Below are positions 21,374 through 32,800 of a DNA stretch of 64,000 nucleotides, piece after piece (position 1 is the stretch's first letter; every line of letters begins with the position of its first letter). The notes beneath the pieces are model-generated. The model had not been told where the DNA came from. It did no database searches and worked only from the letters and a program-made list of their open reading frames with translations. The DNA is from Ciona savignyi (Eukaryota; Chordata; Ascidiacea; Phlebobranchia; Cionidae): the NCBI GenBank assembly GCA_000149265.1, contig CH001964.1, forward strand, positions 37,011 through 101,010, read 5' to 3'. A program made the position numbers and the translations under genes.

Positions 21374-23627
21374 TTATTCTTCGAGTTCCGGCTCGTTGTT
21401 TTCAGATCTGCAAGTAGAAACAAAAGCTGTTAACTGTGGTTACTCTAGGAGGTAATCTCTTATTTTGTATTAAAACGGACAACGCTAAAGGGAGGGAAAG
21501 CTGGAAGTAGGAAAGGAGGGAAACTGCACACTAAAACTATGGAAATCAATTTACCCTTTCCTTAGACACTAATCTTATAACTAGAGAGTGTCAACCACGT
21601 GTTTAACCAACACTATTTGTAAAACACATGTTGTATAACCTATATTCATGCTACAGGGTCCCTAACCACAATTTGTATTTTATACACCGAGTATGTAGTT
21701 TTTGTTTCTGCAAGCATAAACGCATGGGTCCCATAGTTAACATACCAAACTTATATTCCATGTTTAGGTAAATAAAGAATAAACGTCTTAAATTTATGAA
21801 CATTTCACCAAAAATGTTTTAAATTATAGCTTCTTTTCAAGCGCTGTAGTGAAATAAAGCTAAATTCCCAAAACAGCCCGATTTAGTTTTTCGTTGTTTC
21901 AGGGAATTCCCCTGGGTTTAGTAGATAAGTTTCTGTTTTTACTTAAGTGAGTCAAGTTATGTAGCAATTCTTAGAGTTTTAATCTGTTTTGTCGACTTCT
22001 TGTTGGAGATGTCAGTGCGATATGGCATGCCTGTCACAATCATAATTCAGGAGCATAACTTCGTTTTCATGGAAATTAACCTAAGTAAATGTTTTCTTTT
22101 TTGAACTGGCACAGAGTGTCAAATGTTTTAACATTTTACCGAATTTTAATAAAATTAGAGCAGCCGTTCAAGCGCTATGGCCACAAAATCTAATTTATTA
22201 AAAAAAAAACGTTTTGAGGGATTTCCCCTATATTCATTACTCAAATTTTTGGTTTCTGCATATTTAGACCATGTTGTCTTACAAATGTCCAATTTTCATT
22301 GAGATTTCATTACTCCTTTTGGAAGATGTCAGGGCGACATGGAATCCTGGTAACAAACATGATTTGAGAACATATCCCATTTTTTGGGTATTTCCCTAGG
22401 TAATTTTATTATTTCTTTTAAGTGTTAAATCAGTGACTAATTCACTTACATTCCACCAAATCTGATTCAAATTGTAGCATCCGTTTAAGCACTATGCCCA
22501 AAAAAGGCTATTTATATAGAAAAAAATACCGTTGTGGTTTTTAACGTCTAAGGGGAATTCCCCTATAGATTCATCACCCGAAATTTCGGTTTCCGCATAT
22601 CTAGACTATGTGCGCTAACAAATTTCAAAATTTTATTGCAATTCCATTACTTTTTCTAGTAGATGTCGGAGCCACATGCCATGCCTGTCACAATCATGAT
22701 TTGAGAACAAAATCTTATTTTTTCGGGTATTTCCTTAGGTAATTTTTTCATTTCTCTTGAGTATTATATCATTGGCTAATGTTTTTCTTACATTTTACCA
22801 AATCTAATTAAAATTGGAGTAGCCGTTTAAACGCCATGCGCAAAAGAAACTAAATTTTTAGAAAAAAATACCGTTTTGGTATTTAACCTCTCAGGGGAAT
22901 TCCCCTGGGTATATCACCCAAAATTTTGCTTTCTGCATATCTAGACCATGTGCGCTAACAAATGTCAAAGTTTTATTGCTATTGCATTACCCTTTCTGGT
23001 AGATGTCGAAGCCACAAGCCATGACTGTCACAATCATGATTTGAGAACAAAATCGTATTTTTTAGGGTATTTCCCTAGGTAATTTTTTGATTTCTTTTAA
23101 AGTTTGTATCATTGGCTAATGTTCTTACAATTTACCAAATTTATTTAAAATTGGAGTAGCCGATCAATCGCTATGGCCAAAAAAGGTACCTTTTTGAAAA
23201 AAAGTACCGTTTTGGTTTTTCACCTCTCAGGGGAATTCCCCAAATTAAATTACCCAAAATTTTGGCTTCTGCATATCTAGACCATGTGCACTAACAAATG
23301 TTTAAATTTTATTGCAATTCCATCACCCCTTCTGGTACATGTTGGAGCCACAAGCCATGACTGTCAAACCTTTAAAAAAAAAAAAAAAAAAGAAAAAAAA
23401 AAACGGACAAAAACAATATGTGTCCCATTTTTCCAAATGGGACCCATAACTAGTACTTACGATTCGTCGTAAGTGCTGGCACGGCGACGAGAGCTAATAT
23501 ATCTTCGACGGCGCATGAAATAAGATCGACGACGGGCATGCCTTCGTCGACGCCTTCTAAAGGCTGCTTCGGTGTCCACGAACAAAAGGACGACGAGTAA
23601 GAGAACAATCAATAGCTTTTTATCCAT
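21374..23627 (-). CDS. Secreted Arg/Tyr-rich peptide precursor D, intron enlarged by an insertion
   Basis: Exons 23461-23627 and 21374-21407 give 66 aa. The signal peptide is MDKKLLIVLLLVVLLFVDTE. The core is AAF, R6, HA, R3, SYFM, R4, YISS, R3, then ASTYDES. The exon 2 tail SENNEPELEE is identical to that of gene A, its partner in the inverted duplication. I start at 23625-23627; an upstream in-frame ATG at 23660 falls too close to the TATA box (23675-23681) to be in the mRNA. The intron is about 2.05 kb because a 1.86-kb element lies in it; splice sites remain intact. Polyadenylation signal at 21265-21270. Whether the long intron lowers expression is unknown. Confidence 0.8.
21475..21582. 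mobile_element. Half of element T1 in intron of gene D
   Basis: Same half as remains in gene A ('ctaaagggagggaaagct' to 'ttaccctttcc'), supporting common descent of A and D. Confidence 0.65.
21587..23449 (+). mobile_element. 1.86-kb tandem-repeat element (copy 1) in intron of gene D
   Basis: Begins 'agagtgtcaaccacgtg' and ends near 'aaatgggaccc'. It has a unique end of about 300 bp, then five units of about 317-342 bp, then an A-rich tract (23,374-23,403). Each unit holds a palindrome: 21902-21911, 22218-22227 (gggatttccc), 22554-22563, 22895-22904 and 23231-23240 (gggaattccc). Comparison with the intron of gene A shows the empty site (cttataactagtacttac), and 'ataactag' flanks the insertion on both sides, so a target duplication of 5-8 bp is likely. 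No coding capacity; non-autonomous. Class not identified. Confidence 0.8.
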
Positions 23628-23674
23628 GATGGTTAATGATGCTGGTGATGTGATTTTCACAATAATCTTCTAAC

Positions 23675-23681
23675 TTTTATA
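23675..23681 (-). promoter_or_regulatory. TATA box of peptide gene D
   Basis: TATAAAA on the minus strand, 48 bp before the ATG, in the conserved promoter block. Confidence 0.8.
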
Positions 23682-23974
23682 CTGAATTTGCTTTCTTCTC
23701 AAACGCTTACTATAAACACTAAGCAGAACATATCTTGAGAATAATTCTTTGGTAGAAGCAAAATTTTCGTAGAACTATACTGTCTACAGAATTTTACCAT
23801 ATTAGTTCTTTATTGACCGTGTTTGACTCCAGTATTTGACTACATGTCTGTTAAAGAATGTTACATCGTAATATTAATAGGATTTGCTTTCTTATTAAAT
23901 CTAATATTATTATAAATTTAATTTTTTTTAAAACTTAAATATTTAATTTACATTTTAAGTAAAAAAGATCTGCT

Positions 23975-24250
23975 TCCGACAGGTTAGTCTAGTGGTTAAG
24001 TGCATCGCCTTACAGACGATGGGTTCAGGTTCGAAACTAATCGCTAGCTAGTCTGTTGTGTCCTTGGACAGGGCACTTTACGGACATTGCCTGAACCCAG
24101 CGGCTTAATGGGTTTTACTAAATTGAAGGAACGTTTAAATAAAAAATAATACACTGTAATAGCTCCGGTAACCCGACCGTGGGCGCGAGCTAATCTGACG
24201 ATTGTTCCTGTGTTAATGACGTTGGTTTTTTCCATTCACGGGGATAAATG
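23975..24250 (+). mobile_element. SINE family 1, full length, upstream of gene D
   Basis: Head 'ggttagtctagtggttaagt', body and tail complete; positional equivalent of the SINE at 12,365-12,650. Confidence 0.85.
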
Positions 24251-24259
24251 TGCAGCAAT

Positions 24260-25080
24260 TTATTGTTTAGCATTGACACAGGGTAATCTTTGGAAAATCA
24301 ACACAAGATTAAATAGGCTTGAGATATTGTAACACAAAATTAACACTACTTTCATCAATTGAATAGTATACACGTGTTTGACAGCTGAAAGAGTGTATAC
24401 TGCATTTATATTTAGTCCAGTTAAAACATTGTTTGGAGCAAAACTTAAATAACTTTCTTGTGACAGTTTGTTTAATGTAATAAAAGTTTAGTTAATATAT
24501 AGGGGCATTGATCAACGAGGCATAGACTAATCACCAATAAGAATGGAAGTATATTTGGCTTTAAACAAAACGACGCACAGGAAATCTGTACTTGCGATAA
24601 ATACCAGAACTTACAAATATAAATGTAATAGATATAATATAATTTTGCAGTCACATTGCTGGTATATTTGGCTTTAAATGACCCGATGCATATAAAATCC
24701 GCACTAAAGTACAGAACTTATACAAATATAAATGTAATTGGTCTCTACAGCTGACGGTTTGTTTCGACGGAAATTGTTCAGATACTTGGCACCGGTTGAT
24801 GATAGAAGAAACGTCCTTTCAGTATGATCCCAGCTTGTTGTGTATAGATGGCATTACGTATAATACCATACAGGAGTTTATATAGTGTAACTAAAATTTA
24901 CCGCATTTAAAAGACGTTTTAATCAAAGCTCAATCATAATCCAACTTAATTATTTTAGGTGAATTGTACTTCCAACCACATATTCCACCAAATTTATTCA
25001 ATCGCACCGTCCAGTAATAAAACCCAGCAATATACCAGAACCAGTATACAAGTTATATACGCAGTTTTACGCTTAACTTA
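24260..25080 (+). repeat. Conserved upstream block (copy at gene D)
   Basis: The longest of three copies. It repeats a piece internally: 'gtatatttggctttaaa' occurs at about 24,550 and 24,661. Confidence 0.65.
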
Positions 25081-25204
25081 ATGAAATGCCTAAACTTAAA
25101 AGGTTCAAATCGGTCGAAAGTAATAATCGAAGTAAAAGTAGAAATTAATATATTACCAAGTTTGACAATCGGATAACCCTTCACTTAAGCAGATGTAGGG
25201 GACT

Positions 25205-25315
25205 TAAAACCTGTCATGATTCACAAACTTTGTGTCATGATACACAAACTTTTTGTCATGGTACACAAAGTTTTTGTCATGATACACAGACTTTTTGTCA
25301 TGATGCACAAACCCT
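25205..25315 (+). repeat. ~22-bp minisatellite, five units
   Basis: Units of 'gtcatgatacacaaactttt' with few changes. Confidence 0.85.
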
Positions 25316-25431
25316 TTATTTATTTTCTGAGGCGTCGTTGCAACTTCGTAAAATATTAATTTAAGTATTTTTAAGCGTATTTTTCATGAGCATTGCTTAA
25401 ACAAGCGCGTGTGTTTTTTACCGGCATTAAG

Positions 25432-25642
25432 GGCAACACTAAAAGAAGGGGAAGAGGGAAAGCGGGAAACTGCTCACCACAACTACGCAAATTTATTTTA
25501 ACCCTTCCCTACACACTTATCTTAACCCCAGAACTAACCCTAACTCTAACCCCATGTTTAAAACTAACTCTAATGCCCTAATCTTCATTTTAGTGTGCAT
25601 TTTCCCTCTTTCCTGCTTATCCTCCTTCTAGTTTCACCCGGC
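25432..25642. mobile_element. Inverted-repeat element T1, full
   Basis: 'aacactaaaagaaggggaag' at one end, core 'aaccctaactctaacccc', and 'tcctccttctagtttcaccc' at the other. Confidence 0.8.
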
Positions 25643-25895
25643 CTTAGTTTCGAACTAAGGAAGGGCTCGTTTCTAAGACTGTTATTGTATGTAAGTTTGT
25701 TTATGTATCGTTCGCGTTAACCATTCGGCCACACGACCGTACCTGTACTGGTGTTTTATTTTTTATTTATTTTTTTTTACCGAGTCAAGTTTCGAACCCA
25801 TGATGGGCTCGTCACAAGGACCGTTTTTTGTATAAGAGTTGGTATATGTATCGGTCGCGTTAACCATTTGGCCACACGACCGTACTGTACTGGTG
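25640..25895 (-). mobile_element. Two adjacent copies of SINE family 2
   Basis: Each copy reads, on the minus strand, a tRNA-like head 'gtgtggccnnatggttaacg' and a B-box-like 'gggttcgaaacttg'. Junction near 25,755. Confidence 0.75.
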
Positions 25896-26324
25896 TTTTT
25901 CGTTGATTGTTAAACCCAACAGACAACTAGCGCCACTTGACGGAAAACCTTTAAAAATCTCCTAAATTTGAATAATCTTAAGCAACCATAAAAACACTAT
26001 TATTACACACACACAATACCTGAAAACTGTAAACCAAAATGTCTGGATAGCTAATTTGCATACAATCAGTAAGTGCGTCACATTCTATCCTTTATCCTTT
26101 TCGGGGAACAAAAAATCATTCCGATGAAACTAGAGACCAGTCATTTATGCAAAGGAAGAAATGCCATATCGTGTTGAATCTTTTAAAGTAATATGCTTTG
26201 GATGTGCTGTAGCAAAAAACACAAAAGAATATAAGTACGATGGAAATTTTGTGAATTTTCATGTCGATCATTCTTTGACAGCCGATATTTCGGGACTGGT
26301 GAATATTATTTACTTCTAATTGTT

Positions 26325-26490
26325 AAGCGGATTAATGGGTTCTACCAAATTAAAGAAACGTGTGAAGCATACACAACATACTTCAATAGCTCCGGTAACC
26401 CGACGGTGGGCGCGAGGTGATCTGACGATTGCCCGTGTGATAACCCCCTTGGTTTTCCCACTCACGGGAATAAAAATGAATATCCTATCC
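26325..26490 (+). mobile_element. SINE family 1, tail half
   Basis: From 'agcggattaatgggttctac' to 'cacgggaataaaaatgaata'. Confidence 0.8.
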
Positions 26491-27129
26491 GATCCTATGA
26501 AAGCTGTAGATGAACAATAAACTACGAAAGAGACACACGGATTTTACATACTAAAAGTTACTATACCCTTAAAATGTTAAAATCATAAGTAATTATATTA
26601 TTACCACGTATGTGAAACAACTAAACACTTAAAACCGACACAAATCGAAAGTGATTTTTAATGCAAAAAAATGATAACCCATAACCACTATAAACCCTCC
26701 TTTCCGTGAAACCTCCAACACTATACCGCTATAGTCAAACCAGTGATTAGACGTCTTAAACCACATTCAAACCACTAATTTAAGGAATAAAATATACTAA
26801 TGTTTAGTTTTACTTATTTTTTTTGCTCCTTCGTTACATTAAAACGGTATACATAGCCTACCGTATAAAGTTAATAACCAAGCAAGTTTAAAATAACGCA
26901 CAAAAGAATGGTTGTATCGTAACTGCATGGTCGGAGTCTGGTTACCGTTGATTTCTCGTATTAAAAGGACAACCTTTGCGCACAAAATAAGAGTTAGATG
27001 ATTTAGTCCAGACATAAACGCACTTTCGCATCACTGTTTTCGCCAAAAAGCAATTAATACGCGAAAGAAAAACACAATAACCAAACAGAAAGTAAAATGA
27101 AGACACGGAATTCCGGAAATATTATAGAA

Positions 27130-27360
27130 TGTTTTATCCCGGTTAATGGCAAAACGCAATGGGCGTTTAACACAAGGACAATCGTCAGATTACCACGCCT
27201 CCGTCGGCTTACCCGAGCGATTGCAGTTTATTGTGTACGATTTAGACATTCCTTCAATTTGGTAGCACCCATCATTTTACCAGGTTGAGGCATTGTACTT
27301 TAATTGTCTTGTCCAATGTGACCAATTGCGACAAGATTCGAATCTGCAACGCTTCGGCTA
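27130..27360 (-). mobile_element. SINE family 1, diverged
   Basis: Body and head recognisable ('ggacaatcgtcagatta', 'ccttcaatttggtagcaccc'), about as old as the most decayed copies. Confidence 0.65.
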
Positions 27361-27364
27361 AAAT

Positions 27365-28265
27365 TTGACGCACTAAAGTCGGATCATGACCAGTTGCAGC
27401 TGCGGGCGGGGAATCCCCGAGCAGTAAGCGGCGAGGCTACGGTCATCTTGTGCGGCTGTGCGACTAATCCATGCACACCACATTCACATCGCCCGGTTTC
27501 CAAGGACGCTATTGCAATGCAAAGATTGGTACTAAAATTGCATTTTCTTTGCAAATCAAGGGCTTAGAGTTTAGGATTAGGCTTATAACTTCCCAGAACT
27601 GCTTTTCTAGTCAAAAGTAAAGTTTATTTTAATGTATTAGGATTACTATTTTTTGTAAAATACTTAAAAAGGGCAGTAACATCATAGAATTGACTAAACT
27701 TTTGACTGCGAATGATACCAGCAAGTGTTTCCCAAAATTTAGTGGTTTATAACTGGGCTGACCTGTTCATATCTGATTACCATGACCTGAAGAGTCAAAT
27801 GTTTCTCTTGGTCATTGTCAATAAAAAAATAACAATTTAATCACTACTGGCAAGTGGCAAGTTAGGAATTTATTCAATAGTAGATAAAAGGATGGAAACT
27901 TAAAAGAACACATGGAACGAAATTATTAGTTATTACTTAAACATTAGGGAAAAAACACAAACCGCTTACCATTACTCCATGCCCCTTTACCAATGTTTAT
28001 GGAGATATAACATGTGTGAATGATTCAATCATATGTAGTTTCTGCTCACCTGTCTTTTGCAGCTTGGTTTCTAATACAGTACCGGTATGGTTTACTGGCA
28101 TTGAATTTTCCAAATCGTTCGGAACATCTGTTGTAACAGTTTTCTCCAAATCTTCTGTAATTTCACAGAAAGACAAACTCAGATCTTAAATCTCTCTCTG
28201 TCAACATCTAGTGTACAATGTTTTCTACTCGGTCGCAAGCGCAGCAAGACCGAGAAAATTGACCG
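27365..28265. other. Intergenic, no gene recognised
   Basis: A GC-richer patch at 27,395-27,520 has no convincing reading frame; the rest is plain AT-rich sequence. Confidence 0.5.
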
Positions 28266-28269
28266 CTTA

Positions 28270-28568
28270 TTAGGATAGGATAGGATATTCATGTTTATCC
28301 CCGTGAATGGAAAAACCTAGGGGGTTATCACACGGGCGATCGTCAGATCACCTCGCGCCCATCGTCGGGTTACCGGAGCTATTGCAGTGTGTTGTATATG
28401 ATAGACACGTTCCTTCAATTTGGTAAAACTCATTAATCCGCTGGGTTTAGGCAATGTCCGTAAAGTGCCTTGCCCAAGGACACAACCGACTAGCTGGCGA
28501 CCCGTTTCGCACCTGCAACCTTTCGATTGAAAGGCGACGCACTTAACCGCTAGACCATCGGGCCGGAC
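28270..28568 (-). mobile_element. SINE family 1, full length
   Basis: One of the best copies. On the minus strand the head reads 'ggtctagcggttaagtgcgt', a good Pol III A box, and the tail ends in repeated 'taggata'. Confidence 0.9.
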
Positions 28569-28809
28569 TGTATTGGCGCACAATCCGCTCAAAATACCCG
28601 TTGCGGCGATGTGTGCATTGACACGCCACAGAGCTGCGCCGTAGGCACTTTGCGGCAGCTGCAGAAGGGTATGCGTGCATCCGCTTTAACCCACCAAGAT
28701 AATCGGTTGGTAATTTCCGCCCGGAAGAACAAAAAATAATCCGCATTTTATTGTTTTTTTCAGTGGAGACAGAGTTTGAAACATTTCCTTCTGGCTTATG
28801 GCTTAGCAA

Positions 28810-28925
28810 AACAGTAAAATAGCCGAATGGTTAACGCGACCGATACATATACCGATATATATACAAAAAGGTCTTAATAAGCCCGTCCTGGGTTCGAAAA
28901 CTAAGCTCTATTAAAAATAAAAACA
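28810..28925 (+). mobile_element. SINE family 2
   Basis: 'gccgaatggttaacgcgacc' then 'cctgggttcgaaaactaag'. Confidence 0.75.
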
Positions 28926-29164
28926 GCATCCTGGGTTCAAAACTGACCTATATTAAAAAATAGCCACGTTATCTGGTGACCAGGAAGAAAACAGACTGAC
29001 AATGCTTATAGGACTGTTATATTGTTTTATAATATCGCAAACGGATGTCATGAATCGACAGTTCGTGTTCAAACACTGTTACCAGAGACACCATGGCATA
29101 ATATGCAATGAATTATGTTAAAATATTTAATTTTATTCCAACTTGGTATTAAGTTTCTACCTGG

Positions 29165-29265
29165 TTTTGGGGGTTGGGTTCGTACCCATGATTGTCTCGT
29201 CCCCAAGACCTTTTTTGTTTATAATTCCCTATATGTAACGGTTATCTATTTGTCCACACACATGT
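29165..29265 (-). mobile_element. SINE family 2, diverged
   Basis: 'gggttcgtacccatgattg' with a decayed head 'ggttatctatttgtccacac'. Confidence 0.6.
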
Positions 29266-29826
29266 ACAATAAAGTTTAAAATATTACATGTTTGATGATA
29301 TATGTTTAGTGAATGAAATTAAAGCGAAAACACGTCGGGATATATAGCACAAAATGCATGCAAAGAATGTTACATACTAAAGTAAATGAATATTACACAC
29401 ATGCGAGCATGATTACAGTTGGTTACATGCATAATTTCAAAGCACAAAAATCTGTCTGGAAACCTGCACGTATTACTACAGGGATAGAAATTAACGCCTT
29501 TCCACAGCATATATATTAATTTTAAATGAATCCAATGACTACGATTTATAATACAACATTCTTGGTGATCCTCGGGTGTCTAAGTTTTAGTGAATCGCCG
29601 CCAATTGAGTTTCGAAAACATTTTGGATGACGTGCCGATATTGTCTGCTGATAGTGAACTTTGGATTCTGGCTAAAATAGCCCTCTGTATTCTCAATATT
29701 GAATTATCTTTACATGTACACCCCAAAGAAAAAGAACAATTTAAAACCTAGTTACTAGCCAAATTATACGGTTTTACATCGTTTAGAGAGTTCTTTTTAA
29801 ATTTTGCTATCGTTGAAAAGGCAAAA

Positions 29827-32800
29827 ATGGTTTTAATGACGATGATAGCGAGGGTCGGGGACGGTCTGGCTCTTGCTGCGTCTATGCAAGAAGATGAACA
29901 GGTAAATTTAAGAAAAATCCACAAAATATATTTATTTGTAGGGATAGGATAGAATATAAGGATATGATATTCATGTTTATCACCGTGAATGGGAAAACCA
30001 AGGGGGTTAACACACAGGTAATCGTCAAATCACCTCCCGCCCACCGTCGGGTTACCGGAGCTATTGCAGTGTGTTGTGTATTTTTCCACACGTGGTTCCT
30101 CTAAATACCCAGTGTGTAAGCAGTGTAGGCAATGTGGGCAGTGTGCCAGAGTCAGGGTTAGAGTTAAGGTCAGAGTTAGGGTAAGGGTTTCAAGTATGCC
30201 CTCACTGCCTACACATTGTCCCCTACTGGAACATTCGTATGATGCGCGGATATATCTGGTGTGGCGCACGGGCTACTTTTTCGGTAATTGGCGCAGAAAA
30301 CAAAAATCATGCTGGCGTGCCGTGATTACACTTCCTTTCATTTATGTCAGTATTTTTGACACTTTAAGCTTTAAATTTCAAGTTTTAATTAAAAATTATG
30401 CAACTTTGTTTGTGATGGCGCAAAATTTAGGTTAAAAAATGTTGGCGCAAAAATTCGGCGCACAGAAAACGAACTTTCCAATACGCACATTGCCCACACT
30501 GGGTATTTAGAGTTACCCTTCACAGGTGCCTTCAATTTGTTATAAAACATTTATCTGCTGGGTTCAGGCAATGTCGTTAAGTGCCTTGCCCAGGGACACA
30601 ACCGACTAGCTAGTGACAAGTTTCACGCGTGCAAACGCTTTGCCTAAAACACCACGCTAGACTATACTTTGTCATCATGCGTCCTAATTTATTTTTCATT
30701 CCGTCTGATGCGGCCCTTATTAACTTTCGTTCTACTGTAACTAGTGCTTAATATGTTTAATATCCTTAAAATAGCATACCAAACAGTAGAACACTTGTGT
30801 CTCTATTACACACATAGTTGTTTTCCTTTCTCCGGTAACCCGACGGTGAGCGCGAGGTGATCTGACGATTGCCCGTGTGTTAACCCCCTTGGTTTTCCCA
30901 TTCACGGGGATAAACCTGAATATCCTATCCTATATACCATAAACCACATTTTTTCTCCCTACTGATTAATTAATCAAACATATTTATTTGTCAAATGCAC
31001 AGAAAGAAACAATACAAAAATAAATTTAACCGCAGTTTAACTAGGGAAACCATGGTTAACGAAGCAAGTGTCACCTAAAAATAAGTGCAATTAAAATATG
31101 AACATAAATAACCTAAGTTAAACCAAAGTTTAACTAGTAGTCACAGAGAAATGATGCGGTAATCTAAGCACTCTATCTAGGGTGCTATACTAAAAAAGGG
31201 GGAGGACACACTCGAACCGGCTTGGAGCGCTTGGAATCCCTTAGATTGTTATGGAAAGTAATTCTAACCCTGTCCCAAACACTAATCTTTACCCCAGAAC
31301 TAACTTTAAATCCAACCTTACTAAAATTATCATGACTTTTGTAATTGATGAAGTATAGTAAGCGATCAAGCGCTCCATGCGCTCCAAGCGGTCCTGTAGT
31401 ATTTAGAGGTACCGCTCTATCTAAGGCCACATAATAATAAATTAAAATATCAAAATAAATAATCAACCTAATCCCCCCTTTAATTCACAGACGGGACGAA
31501 GTCTTACTGAGTACCAGAACCAAGCCAAGATGTTGTTCCGAAAATTGAATAACCAGAGTCCGGACCGATGCACAATTGAATCTGGAAGAATGCTTTTCCA
31601 GTAGGTCTTGGCTGTACCTCTAATTAAATTATGATATTTTTACCAATCACTAACCACCAAAAAAGGAACTAGCTTTTGACCAAATTTTAACTTGTTTTGA
31701 ATTTAATTTTTGTATCTCTCTATTTCGATCATTTAGGATTAACCAAGAAAGGGTACCTACAATTACTACAGGATCGCAGATACATGTTTTTACTTTACAA
31801 CTTTACATTTATCCATATAAATCCCTTAATATGAATTTTCTCTGATAACTTCATGTCAACTCATATATTTTTCCCGTAGCTATATGATCAAATAGCATGT
31901 GATATCTGGTATATAATCAAACAGAGACAATTTTTTAAAGAAAATTGAAAATATGTACTTTATGTGAGCACTCTACAACAGTGTAATTCATCCATCTAAC
32001 TCCTGCAGCTATATGATAGACCAATACATGTGCTATCTGATATTGAATCGACTTGAGACAAGAAAATCATGAATAAATCCTTCATGTGAATTTTTCTTTA
32101 TAACTTCATGTTAACTCCCATATTTTTCCTGCAGCTATATGATCGACCAGAGCATCTGCTATTTAGTTCTGTGTGAGCAAAGCTTCAGCAAGAAACTTGC
32201 GTTTTCCTACTTAGAAGAACTTTCTTCCGAATTCTTTGTTCATATGGGAATCGTGTGCAATCAGCAACAAGACCATACGCTTTTATTGAATCTTGGTAAG
32301 CGCTGGTTGATAAAATAGTTTTAAAAGAACAGTGATAAGTTTTGTTCAAAAATGTTTTTTGGTTGTTTTTTTTGTTTTTTGAATTCAAATAATTCTGACA
32401 CTGTATATCAGGGGTTCTTATCCAGGGGTAAATTTACTCCTTGGGGGTAAATTTTACTGATTGAAGGGGTAAATTTACTAAATTATTAGCTAAAGCACAC
32501 TTCAATTTTGCGTATTTTTTGCATACGTACAGAAAATGTTTACATTCGTGTGTGTTTACTCATTACTGTAGTTTTCACAACTAAAAAAAAACTATATTGA
32601 TATGTGGCCTGGTAAATAAAATGAAAAATTTGCTTTACTTTTTTTGACAAAGGGCCACCAAGAAGATGGGGGTAAATTATACTTTTTTTATTCGGAAAGC
32701 GGTAAACAAGACAAACAAGGTTAAGAACCCCTGCTGTATATGAACTAGTTTTTAAAATTTGATTTTTCCAGACACCTATATCCAAAAGACAAAAAAATCT

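Larger units (their letters stand above)
23450..26320 (-). repeat. Right arm of inverted duplication carrying peptide gene D
   Basis: Reverse complement of 10,850-13,300, with the gene, its promoter, the SINE and the upstream block in matching order. The rest of the arm (21,220-21,586) lies beyond the inserted element. Confidence 0.8.

Noticed and set aside
25205..25315. CRISPR-like regular repeats (also 59,246 and 61,325)
   Set aside because: Units are head to tail with no unique spacers; these are minisatellites in animal DNA.
28543..28809. Open frame of 88 codons upstream of a SINE
   Set aside because: It runs into the tRNA-like head of the SINE and matches no family I know; no splice or promoter context.
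30064..30435. 123-codon open frame
   Set aside because: It spans the border of a SINE and the nested T4 element, so it is a chance frame in repeats.
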